From contig DHWR01000233.1 in NCBI GenBank assembly GCA_002413265.1, positions 3,911-9,708 of the forward strand: a DNA stretch of 5,798 nt, written 5' to 3'. This DNA comes from Chloroflexi bacterium UBA5177 (GTDB taxonomy: Bacteria; Chloroflexota; UBA5177). The notes below the pieces were generated by a model. The model was not told the origin of the DNA, did no database searches, and was given only the letters and a program-made list of their open reading frames with translations. The number at the start of each line of letters is the position of its first letter. Position 1 is the first letter of the stretch. Made by a program: the position numbers and the translations under genes. Below are positions 1 to 5,757 of this stretch, in pieces.

Positions 1-1064
1 AGTAGACGCCCGCCGCCGAGTAAGTCATGGTCGAGCGTCTGCGGCGCCACGTTGACAAAGAGAAGAATGTCTTCCGGCAGCTCCAATGCCCGCTGAAGGA
101 TCGCAGTGCGGCAGATCGCGTCCAGCTCGGCAGCCCGGCCGAGGCGTTCAGCGATCTCAAACGCCTCTGCCGGACCCGAAAGCTCGTAGTCGGGAGCCGG
201 GCGGCTCAAGGCCTCAAAGCCGAGCACCGCGCCACGCTGCAAGTCGAAGATGGGCTGAAACGAAATGTGCAGCTTCCGTTCGCTGATGAGCAGGCGAACC
301 GAGCTTACTTTGGTAGGCGAGATTACCGAGACCGAACTCTTGATCTCGTCAAAACGAACGACCATATTTCTGCCCCGCAAACGCGCCTCTCGAAGCGCCG
401 CTTCCGCCTGCCCCAGAAGTGAGGCGGACTCCGCGTTTTCGAATGACAGCTCCGCCACGCCCACGCTTAGAGTGGCACCGAGCAAGGTATGCTCGGCCTC
501 GCCTCTCAGTCGGTCGAGTACCAGGGCACCGTTCGCAGCATCGGTATACGGGAGGAGCAGGGCAAAGTCGTCAGGCCCGATGCGGAATGCCCGGTCCTCG
601 ATGCGCCTGCCGCTAAGGAGGCCGCCGACCCGTGCCAGCACTCGGTCCCCGTGTCCGCTGCCACTGCGCGCGTTCAGGCCATTAAACTCGTCCACATCCA
701 AAATCGCGAGAGACAGCGAGTAACCATGTCGTATGGCACGTCGCACCTCTCGCTGAAGCTCCCCCTCGAAGCCTCGATGGTTACCCACCTGAGTAAGTGC
801 ATCGGTGGTTGAGGCACCCTCCAGGCGCACGACTTCATTCGCTCTGGATTCGTCGAGGCGCCGGCGGTCTGAAGCCAGCAGGAACTGAAACGCAACCGCC
901 AGTACGGCAGCGGCCGGAAAGATGATGAGCGTCAGTGAGCGCTCCACCGGATCCGGCTTGCCGGTAGCGAGAATCGCCCAGATGGCAAAGGCCGCGAGGA
1001 GAAAGGGAATCGCGACGAGCCCCGTCTGCGCCACACGGATCCAGAGGTGAGATCGCCGAAGCAT
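1..1064 (-). CDS. Membrane-anchored GGDEF-EAL protein with degenerate GGDEF (5' part, truncated at window edge)
   Basis: The reverse strand is open from ATG at 1064 to the left edge, giving 354 codons without a stop. Two hydrophobic segments (about residues 15-34 and 45-64) predict an N-terminal membrane anchor. A GGDEF-type domain follows (about 86-238). It keeps the DxD-F element (residues 123-127), but the signature reads GPDDF (163-167, DNA 564-578) instead of GGDEF. RIED (154-157) lies exactly five residues before it, as in a product-binding I-site. An EAL domain starts near 262 with FQPIFDL, EALSR (284-288) and the conserved Asn 338; its remaining catalytic residues lie outside the window. 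Family knowledge: GGDEF domains make and EAL domains degrade c-di-GMP. I infer little or no cyclase activity, with phosphodiesterase or receptor function at the inner membrane face. The start is uncertain: ATG 1064 sits 14 nt from GGGAGG, while in-frame TTG 1073 or GTG 1079 have better-spaced Shine-Dalgarno sequences. It is transcribed divergently from the secreted protein gene. Confidence 0.93.
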   Translation of the reverse strand, partial: MLRRSHLWIRVAQTGLVAIPFLLAAFAIWAILATGKPDPVERSLTLIIFPAAAVLAVAFQFLLASDRRRLDESRANEVVRLEGASTTDALTQVGNHRGFEGELQREVRRAIRHGYSLSLAILDVDEFNGLNARSGSGHGDRVLARVGGLLSGRRIEDRAFRIGPDDFALLLPYTDAANGALVLDRLRGEAEHTLLGATLSVGVAELSFENAESASLLGQAEAALREARLRGRNMVVRFDEIKSSVSVISPTKVSSVRLLISERKLHISFQPIFDLQRGAVLGFEALSRPAPDYELSGPAEAFEIAERLGRAAELDAICRTAILQRALELPEDILLFVNVAPQTLDHDLLGGGRL

Positions 1065-1134
1065 TCGGCTCAAGACCACCTCCCAGGTACCTCCTCGCCT
1101 ATCTTCGAGGATACACAGGAACCGCGCTGGCCGC

Positions 1135-1163
1135 ACCGTAGCAAAGCCGTTAGGAGATGTCAA
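1135..1163 (-). promoter_or_regulatory. Candidate sigma70-type promoter for the GGDEF-EAL gene
   Basis: On the reverse strand there is a perfect -35 box TTGACA (1158-1163), a 17-bp spacer, and a -10 box TACGGT (1135-1140) preceded by TGC, which fits an extended -10 (TGn). The predicted transcription start is near 1128, leaving a leader of about 50-65 nt that contains the GAGGAGG and GGGAGG ribosome-binding candidates. The -10 matches the consensus at only three of six positions, but the perfect -35, ideal spacing and TGn make this the best promoter candidate in this intergenic region. Confidence 0.55.
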
Positions 1164-1177
1164 GTAGAACCATGGGG

Positions 1178-1206
1178 TAGATGTTTCCCGGACAAGGGAA
1201 TATACT
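1178..1206 (+). promoter_or_regulatory. Possible plus-strand promoter with an inverted repeat abutting the -10
   Basis: TATACT (1201-1206) matches the -10 consensus at five of six positions. The -35 position 17 bp upstream (TAGATG, 1178-1183) is weak. A perfect inverted repeat, TTCCC-N6-GGGAA (1185-1200), fills the spacer and touches the -10, which is a typical operator position. If used, it would give a leader of about 95 nt for the secreted protein gene. A second TATACT at 1265-1270 is an alternative without a recognisable -35. Confidence 0.3.
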
Positions 1207-1279
1207 GCTCCCAGTCTGAAACCGCGACGGCGGGGGGAAATGAGACGGCTGGCCTCAAGTCGCCTATACTGTCATCCTA

Positions 1280-1306
1280 TCCGCCTGGCGGAGATTTGAG
1301 GGAAAG
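1280..1306 (+). promoter_or_regulatory. Palindrome and ribosome-binding site before the secreted protein gene
   Basis: TCCGCCTGGCGGA (1280-1292) is a perfect palindrome with one central base; as RNA it could fold into a 5-bp stem with a CTG loop. It lies six bases before the ribosome-binding site GAGGGA (1298-1303), which is 3 nt from the ATG at 1307. The ribosome-binding site together with the signal peptide fixes this start. Whether the palindrome is an operator, a translational hairpin or chance in GC-rich DNA cannot be told from sequence. Confidence 0.4.
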
Positions 1307-2932
1307 ATGCGGCGGCTGATCTGGGTCGGAGTCCTGCTTCTCCTTGTACTGCCGGTCGCCTGGCCCACCGGAAAATTCCCGGGCTCTGCTCGCGCGCAGG
1401 GCTTAATCAACTATCCGACGGTGGCGGCTAGCCCGTCGAGTGGCCCAGCCGGCACGTTTCTTTCGCTGAGCGCGCTGGGCTTTATCTATTACGATGCGGG
1501 TTCTCAAGCAACGATTTCTTGGGACGGCTCGCCGGTAGGAGCATCGACCTTCGTCACTTGTACCGATTCTTCCGCAGGATTCGGAAGCGATTGTAGCGGG
1601 TCTCCCGTATTCTTCACGGTGCCGTCGAGTGCTGCGCCGGGAAGCCACACAATTACCGTGACCGAGCCGGTGATAGAGGGAACACCCGCATCTGCATCAT
1701 GTACCTTCAACGTCACAGGTCAGATTGTCACTGCGACCGATACTCCGACAACTGGCCCGAAAGAGACCCCCACCTCTACTCCCGGGCTGATTATTTCGAC
1801 GCTGACGGCGACGCCACGACCAAAAGTAACGGCGACGAAGACTCCTACACCGCGGCCAAAGGCCACGCCCAAGCCAACGCCGACGATCATTCGAACCGCA
1901 GTGCCGGATCCTTTGGGCAACGCCGCGAAGCTGATCGATGGGCACCTGGACCAGGCCTGGATTTCGCACCACGTGAATGGAGGATACGCGACCATCGCAT
2001 TCTCGGGAGAAGTGCTGTATCGCTTGACGGGAGTAGTGATCGACCCGGGCACCAGTCCGGGGCAGGATAGCTCGGATCTGCGGAGATTTCGGGTGTATGC
2101 GAGCTCAACCGATAGATCCGCGTCGAGCTTCCACCTGGTGTTCGAGGGCACCTGCGAGCAGAACAATCTCTTGCAGAGATTTGTGTTCCCGTCACCGGTG
2201 GTGGCGAGATATTTGCAGATTGTGGCGGGGGACAATTACGGGAATCCCAACACCGTGATCCTTGCCGAGTTCGAAGCCGTGGGACATCCGGTGAGTGCGG
2301 CCTTCCAAGGCGACGTGCGAATGGTTCCAGCGAGGCGGACCGATGCCAAGAAAGCCACGTCCCTGGGACAGGTGAAAAAAATCGTGAGGGGACTGGGAGT
2401 GGCGGCGCCGAAGGACAAGCTGCGGGCCGGTCACGTGCATCAGTCGCTGTTCCCGCGGTATGCCTTGCGGACACTGAAGAAGCAGGAGGCCGGCATCCAG
2501 TTTCTGGACGGAACGATGCTGTATCTCGACCAGAACACGGACGCCGTATTGTCGTCGCCGAGCAAAACGACGGTGAAGCGCGGGATAACCGAGCAGAAGA
2601 TCGAGCCGGGGACGAACCACTCGATCACGACCGCCTCGGCGACGGCGGATGCGATCGGAACAGACTTCGTGACGCACGTGCAGGGGACGATCACGTCGAT
2701 TTATGTGGTGGAGGGCGCCGTGCTGGTTCATAATCAGTTCGGGTTCGTGGTCGTGAAGACGGGTCAATTCACGACGGTGGAGAAGGGATCGGCGCCGCAG
2801 CAGCCGGCTCCTTACGCGGGAACCCAGAACCCGTTGCCAAACGGCTGGTCACAGAACCTTCCGGATCCGCACTTACCGGAAAACTTTGCGCTAGACGCCA
2901 ATGGCGGCCGTGTCCTGGGGACCTCCGGCTAG
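1307..2932 (+). CDS. Secreted Ig/IPT-like, F5/8 type C (discoidin) and FecR-like domain protein
   Basis: The protein has 541 residues. A signal peptide is clear: MRR, a Leu/Val core, and a likely cut after SARA (residue 30). Residues about 33-138 form a beta-rich region opening with ASPSSGPAG, resembling IPT/Ig-like domains. Residues about 140-200 are a Thr/Pro/Lys linker. Residues about 201-326 fit an F5/8 type C domain: KLIDG start, hydrophobic strands, a RRFRVYAS strand, ARYLQI, and a LAEFEAVG end. Residues about 390-495 fit a FecR-like domain: GIQFLDGT, a string of strands, AIGTDF (449-454) and VVEGAVLV. No C-terminal membrane helix or LPxTG-type anchor is seen, so it is either released or held non-covalently. 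F5/8 type C domains usually bind carbohydrate or cell surfaces. FecR-like domains occur in iron-signalling regulators and also in extracellular proteins; with no membrane helix and no sigma-factor gene nearby, the extracellular type is more likely. I infer a surface-binding or matrix protein; the substrate is unknown. Confidence 0.92.
   Translation: MRRLIWVGVLLLLVLPVAWPTGKFPGSARAQGLINYPTVAASPSSGPAGTFLSLSALGFIYYDAGSQATISWDGSPVGASTFVTCTDSSAGFGSDCSGSPVFFTVPSSAAPGSHTITVTEPVIEGTPASASCTFNVTGQIVTATDTPTTGPKETPTSTPGLIISTLTATPRPKVTATKTPTPRPKATPKPTPTIIRTAVPDPLGNAAKLIDGHLDQAWISHHVNGGYATIAFSGEVLYRLTGVVIDPGTSPGQDSSDLRRFRVYASSTDRSASSFHLVFEGTCEQNNLLQRFVFPSPVVARYLQIVAGDNYGNPNTVILAEFEAVGHPVSAAFQGDVRMVPARRTDAKKATSLGQVKKIVRGLGVAAPKDKLRAGHVHQSLFPRYALRTLKKQEAGIQFLDGTMLYLDQNTDAVLSSPSKTTVKRGITEQKIEPGTNHSITTASATADAIGTDFVTHVQGTITSIYVVEGAVLVHNQFGFVVVKTGQFTTVEKGSAPQQPAPYAGTQNPLPNGWSQNLPDPHLPENFALDANGGRVLGTSG
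1724..1906 (+). repeat. Low-complexity Thr/Pro/Lys linker coding region
   Basis: This stretch codes residues 140-200 of the secreted protein. It is dominated by Thr and Pro with regularly spaced Lys/Arg and contains imperfect repeats such as TPRPK (two copies, about residues 169-185) followed by TPKPTPT. It probably forms an extended, surface-exposed spacer between the N-terminal beta domain and the discoidin domain. The Thr density makes O-glycosylation possible, and the basic charge could favour contact with acidic polysaccharides; both are inferences. The DNA repeats are degenerate, so slippage-driven variation is less likely than with perfect repeats. Confidence 0.75.
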
Positions 2933-2997
2933 AAGCCGCCTCAGCGCTCTCCGCGAGGGACGGCCTACGGATCCTTGCCTCCGGACATTACTTCAGC
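2933..2997. other. Short convergent intergenic gap
   Basis: Sixty-five bases separate the ends of the convergent secreted-protein and regulator genes. Only weak dyads are visible (for example CGGA-N8-TCCG), and no stem followed by a T-run is present on either strand. No intrinsic terminator can be supported; termination may be Rho-dependent or lie in the coding ends. Confidence 0.6.
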
Positions 2998-3627
2998 CTA
3001 TAGCAGTATCAAGCCCCTACGAATACCGACGGTTACTGCTTCTGTACGGCTTGCCGCGTTCAGCTTGCCCATGATGGACCCGACATGAAACTTGACGGTG
3101 TGCTCCGAGATGCCCATACGCCGAGCGATTATCTTGTTGCCTGCTCCCTCCGCGAGCATCGACAGTACCTCGACTTCACGTGGGGTCAGAGCTTCACCCT
3201 GGTTGACAGAGTCCGCCCTACCTATACCGCTCAAGTACGGCAAAAGGGGCGCCGACGTCTCCACGGTTAGCACGGTAAGTCCCGAGGCGGCCGCCTGGAC
3301 GGCGGCCACGATCTCCTCCGGCTGAGCGTCTCTAGGAAGCACGGCGCGGGCGCCGTATCGAAGCGCATCCAGGGCGGCGGCGCCGTCACTGTCGTCCGTC
3401 AGCAGGACCAGCGCCGGGAGCCCCTCTTTCGACGCCGAAAGCGTTTCACTGAGCGGGCCACCCGGCGCGGCCAGTATCACGTCTGGTTGCAGCGACTCCA
3501 CCTGATCCGCAAGATCCGATGAGGTAGCCGAGGTTCCAACCACCTGCAGACCAGGCGCATCGCCGAGGATGGCCTCCAGGCCGGCCCGGACGACCGAAGC
3601 CTGAGCCACGATGAGCACTCGGCTCAC
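2998..3627 (-). CDS. LuxR/NarL-type transcriptional regulator with a degenerate (pseudo) receiver domain
   Basis: The protein has 209 residues, the normal length for NarL/FixJ response regulators. Residues 1-115 have the receiver fold pattern (RVLIV start, LQPDVILA, VLLTDD, YGARAVLP). The residues needed for phosphorylation are missing: the acidic pair is A8-Q9 and the phospho-acceptor position is A54 in PDVILAA. T77 is kept and the usual Lys is replaced by R99. Residues about 145-207 are a complete LuxR-type helix-turn-helix (LTPREVEVLSMLAEG, NKIIARRMGISEHTVKFH, IMGKL), so DNA binding is likely. The start is GTG, and GTGA overlaps the stop of the upstream protease gene by 4 nt, which indicates translational coupling. 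It is the last gene of the three-gene operon; no histidine kinase is visible. I infer a regulator switched by ligand, partner or stability, not by phosphorylation. The targets are unknown; autoregulation from the palindromes upstream of the operon is possible. Confidence 0.93.
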   Translation of the reverse strand: MSRVLIVAQASVVRAGLEAILGDAPGLQVVGTSATSSDLADQVESLQPDVILAAPGGPLSETLSASKEGLPALVLLTDDSDGAAALDALRYGARAVLPRDAQPEEIVAAVQAAASGLTVLTVETSAPLLPYLSGIGRADSVNQGEALTPREVEVLSMLAEGAGNKIIARRMGISEHTVKFHVGSIMGKLNAASRTEAVTVGIRRGLILL

Positions 3628-4526
3628 GCAGCCTGCCCCACCGGTTGCGAAGCGGCAGGCTCGAACACCACGAGTGCGGATGTTCGGCGACCACCCCGCA
3701 GCATCTCCAGAGAGAGCTCGAAGCCGACTGACGTTTCGTCGAGGGCTCGTAATATTCCGTCGGAGCCCTGGAAGGCCGTGCCGCCGGCGCCAATGAGCAC
3801 ATCGCCAATGCCTATACCCGCGCGGTCAGCGGCGCCTCCTGGCTGCACCTCGAGTACCAGCAGCCCTTCTGCGCTCCTCCCACCTCCGGATGGAATGACC
3901 ACCGGCTGCAGCGTGATCCCGAGCCGAGGGCGTACGCCGTCGACGCCGAGAAAGCGCTGAACGGCGTTGCTTGGCACCGCGAGGCCAAGGTTCCCGGAAA
4001 CCATGCTGTTGATGCCGACAACTCGTCCTTGCACGTCCGCCAATGGTCCACCCGAGTTGCCGGGAGCGAGATGGACGTCCGCCTGCACCCAACTCTGTCT
4101 GCCTCGCCCCTCGGCTGGGGCGATCGCGTGGATGATACCGAGTGTCAGGGCGCCGGTGAGGCCGAGTGGGTTGCCGACCGCGGCGACGACCTGAGCTACT
4201 CGCAGAGTGTCGGAGTCGCCTATGATCGCAGCCGGAAGATCGGCTGCAGGAAATCGCAGCGCCGCAAGATCTCGTTGCGCGTTGTGCGCGACGACCTCCG
4301 CGTCGAACGTTCTGCCATCGGAAAGCTCAACCTGGGCTCGAGGCCCTCGAGCGACGTGAGCGTTGGTGATTACCAGCCCATCCGGCTGCCAGATGACACC
4401 CGAACCACCACCCATGCGACCCACGCGCACGTGAACCGTCGATCTCTGCAGGAGCGCGGCTGTGACAGCCAGCTCGTCGGCGACCGGGCCGGAACCGCCC
4501 GACAGGGCGGATGCTACGGATGCCAT
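3624..4526 (-). CDS. HtrA-like trypsin-PDZ serine protease, second gene of the operon
   Basis: The protein has 300 residues. The trypsin-like domain (about 25-195) has an intact apparent triad: H57 in TNAHV, D86 in QRDLAAL and S158 in GNSGGP. A PDZ domain follows (about 200-289) with RLGI as the likely peptide carboxylate-binding loop. The N-terminus (MASVASALSGGSGP) has no signal peptide or membrane helix, unlike DegP/DegS or the membrane-anchored HtrA proteins, so a cytoplasmic location is inferred. Family knowledge: such proteins cleave unfolded or specific substrates, with the PDZ domain recognising C-termini or regulating activity. The ATG at 4526 lies 2 nt after the stop of the upstream paralogue, with an AAGGGA ribosome-binding site inside that gene. 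The end overlaps the regulator gene by 4 nt. It shares the same layout with its neighbour, including V-G-D-S and AVGxP segments, so the pair looks like an old tandem duplication. The physiological substrate is unknown. Confidence 0.93.
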   Translation of the reverse strand: MASVASALSGGSGPVADELAVTAALLQRSTVHVRVGRMGGGSGVIWQPDGLVITNAHVARGPRAQVELSDGRTFDAEVVAHNAQRDLAALRFPAADLPAAIIGDSDTLRVAQVVAAVGNPLGLTGALTLGIIHAIAPAEGRGRQSWVQADVHLAPGNSGGPLADVQGRVVGINSMVSGNLGLAVPSNAVQRFLGVDGVRPRLGITLQPVVIPSGGGRSAEGLLVLEVQPGGAADRAGIGIGDVLIGAGGTAFQGSDGILRALDETSVGFELSLEMLRGGRRTSALVVFEPAASQPVGQAA

Positions 4527-4528
4527 CG

Positions 4529-5464
4529 CTAGCTTCCCTTCTGGGGCCGTTCGCCGACGGTCGTGACGAGGTCCTGAAGCTGTCCGCCGCGGACCACCGA
4601 AATCCGTAGCTGCTTGCCGACGCGATCGGCGTCCAACAGTGGCTGGACGTCTTCGGTGTCGCCGACGGCTTTACCATCGATTGACACGAGAATATCACCG
4701 ACGAATGCTCCGGCACGCTCGGCAGGACCATCGGGTTCCACATGAACGACGATTAAGCCTGTTTCGTTGCCGAGCGAAAGCTGCGAACGCAGCGAGTCGG
4801 GGAGACGCACCGGCTGCATCGCAAGGCCCAGGTAGCCCCGTGAGATGTGACCTCGGGAGAGCAAAGTCTCGGTCACACGGTTTATGGTACTGGTCGGGAT
4901 GGCCAGAGTCAGGGAGCGGGACAGTCCCGACGTGTTAACGCCTACCACTCGACCCTGGGCGTCGATCAAGGGGCCGCCGGAGAAGCCCGGGTAGAGGGTG
5001 AGGTCAGGGCGAATCATTTGATCGACCTGGCCGCCGGCCCACGTTCTCCAAGCCGGTCCGAGGGCACTGATCGCACCCCAGCTCGCGCTGAGACCCACGT
5101 CGCCGGGCCGTCCCACGGCAAGCACAATATGTCCGATCTTCAAGGACGACGAGTCGCCGACTTCGGCGACGGGTAGCCCAGAAGCATCGATCTTCAATAC
5201 CGCGAGGTCCGTCCCGGAATCTCGCCCCGCAACGGACGCGGGGAGCGTCTTGCCGTCCGCCAAGGTAACCGTAATGCCCTCGTCGTGCTCGAGCGTGTGA
5301 TCCGCGGTGACGACGACGCCTGGTCGCCAATGAATGCCGCTGGAGGGCAGCCGTGAACGACCGTGAACGGCCACGACCGAGACGCCGGCACGCTCGACGG
5401 CGCCGGCCAGGTCATTGGAGAAGCCGAGCAGAGCGCTGCCGGCTTCGGGGGGAGATGCAACCAC
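4529..5464 (-). CDS. HtrA-like trypsin-PDZ serine protease, first gene of the operon
   Basis: The protein has 311 residues. The trypsin-like domain (about 20-200) has the apparent triad H56 in TADHTL, D86 in GTDLAVL and S162 in GFSGGP. A PDZ domain spans about 208-304, with YLGL as the putative ligand loop. Two motif changes set it apart from the next gene: TADH replaces the usual TNAH, and Phe replaces Asn before the catalytic Ser. Activity is therefore likely but may be altered in specificity or rate. No signal peptide or transmembrane helix is visible, so it is probably cytoplasmic unless the true start is elsewhere. The start is GTG at 5464, supported by AGGAGG nine bases upstream and the absence of an in-frame ATG close by. 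It leads a three-gene operon with its paralogue and a pseudo-receiver regulator. The two proteases could form mixed oligomers, since HtrA proteins work as trimers; this is inference. Confidence 0.93.
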   Translation of the reverse strand: MVASPPEAGSALLGFSNDLAGAVERAGVSVVAVHGRSRLPSSGIHWRPGVVVTADHTLEHDEGITVTLADGKTLPASVAGRDSGTDLAVLKIDASGLPVAEVGDSSSLKIGHIVLAVGRPGDVGLSASWGAISALGPAWRTWAGGQVDQMIRPDLTLYPGFSGGPLIDAQGRVVGVNTSGLSRSLTLAIPTSTINRVTETLLSRGHISRGYLGLAMQPVRLPDSLRSQLSLGNETGLIVVHVEPDGPAERAGAFVGDILVSIDGKAVGDTEDVQPLLDADRVGKQLRISVVRGGQLQDLVTTVGERPQKGS

Positions 5465-5473
5465 GATGAGAAT

Positions 5474-5479
5474 CCTCCT
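5474..5479 (-). promoter_or_regulatory. Strong ribosome-binding site that fixes the GTG start of the operon
   Basis: The reverse strand reads AGGAGG nine bases before GTG at 5464. This is the best Shine-Dalgarno match among the operon genes and supports the GTG as the real start over internal codons. The other two operon genes have weaker sites and probably rely on translational coupling. Confidence 0.75.
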
Positions 5480-5489
5480 GGGGAATGAA

Positions 5490-5504
5490 GCGGGTCGATC
5501 CCGC
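5490..5504. repeat. Inverted repeat in the operon leader
   Basis: GCGGG-N5-CCCGC is a perfect 5-bp-arm inverted repeat located 26-40 bases before the GTG start and close upstream of the ribosome-binding site. It could form a small hairpin in the leader mRNA or be an operator half-site pair. Short GC-only arms are common by chance in this kind of DNA. Confidence 0.3.
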
Positions 5505-5521
5505 CTTGTCTGCCTTCAGCA

Positions 5522-5537
5522 TGGCCGTTTACGGCCA
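5522..5537. promoter_or_regulatory. Perfect 16-bp inverted repeat, candidate operator of the protease operon
   Basis: TGGCCGTTTACGGCCA has 7-bp perfect arms around a 2-bp centre, the clearest dyad in the window. On the operon strand it directly follows a -35-like TTGACC (5538-5543), so it would fill the promoter spacer. The sequence at the matching -10 position (GCTGAA, 5515-5520) is poor, so the promoter itself is not well supported. The dyad ends 57 bases before the GTG start. LuxR-type regulators bind dyads of about this size, so autoregulation by the operon's own regulator is a reasonable guess only. Confidence 0.45.
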
Positions 5538-5652
5538 GGTCAAGCATCGGGGGATTGGGGAGAGAGCCCCTGGAAAAACGACTAGCGAGGCGAACGAGAC
5601 GGACGCGGGTCCCGGCATCGAGTGAGGGTCTTCGCGGCCGGGAGTTCGATAC

Positions 5653-5665
5653 GCCCTGAAAGGGC
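5653..5665. repeat. Short hairpin-forming inverted repeat
   Basis: GCCCT-GAA-AGGGC is a perfect 5-bp stem with a 3-base loop. No T-run follows directly on either strand, so it is not supported as a terminator. It could be a protein-binding site in the upstream region of the operon. Confidence 0.3.
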
Positions 5666-5718
5666 TGACCTACGGTTTTCGGAAGTCGCGGGCGGCGACG
5701 GATGGCGAATTTGTTCCG

Positions 5719-5748
5719 TAGACACGCATAGCTCGACGGATATATAAC
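5719..5748 (+). promoter_or_regulatory. Candidate sigma70-type promoter reading out of the right edge
   Basis: TAGACA (5719-5724) matches the -35 consensus at five of six positions and TATAAC (5743-5748) matches the -10 at five of six, with an 18-bp spacer. It lies in the only distinctly AT-rich island of the window. Transcription would start near 5755, almost at the ATG at 5758, so the downstream gene would be nearly leaderless or start slightly further on. Confidence 0.5.
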
Positions 5749-5757
5749 TGTAGGGTT

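Noticed and set aside
27..812. Several plus-strand open frames of 65-152 codons at the left end
   Set aside because: They are shadows of the minus-strand GGDEF-EAL frame, which is open to the edge and carries recognisable motifs.
1118..1140. GGAACC followed by CGTA considered as an ECF sigma promoter
   Set aside because: The spacing of about 13 bases is too short for the usual ECF -35/-10 layout, and the second element is weak.
1047..1319. A 90-codon plus-strand open frame across the divergent intergenic region
   Set aside because: It overlaps both gene starts and the promoter elements, and its composition does not look like a protein.
1724..1906. Repetitive Thr/Pro codons considered as a CRISPR-like or tandem DNA repeat
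   Set aside because: The repetition is at amino-acid level only; DNA units are degenerate, not evenly spaced and lie inside an intact gene.
1887..2767. Two long minus-strand open frames of 191-195 codons inside the secreted protein gene
   Set aside because: They are antisense to a well-supported coding frame with signal peptide and recognisable domains. Their translations are Arg/Pro/Ser-rich and low in domain signal, as expected for shadow frames in GC-rich DNA.
1307..2932. FecR-like domain considered as part of an iron-uptake ECF sigma system
   Set aside because: No sigma factor, TonB receptor or membrane helix is present in the protein or the window; the domain sits at the C-terminus of a secreted protein.
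4029..4532. A 167-codon plus-strand open frame antisense to the protease gene
   Set aside because: It lies opposite the trypsin domain with its clear triad, has no convincing ribosome-binding site, and its translation resembles no family.
5557..5570. GGGG-N6-CCCC stem considered as a terminator
   Set aside because: On the plus strand it is followed by an A-run and on the minus strand the T-run comes before the stem, so neither direction has intrinsic terminator layout.
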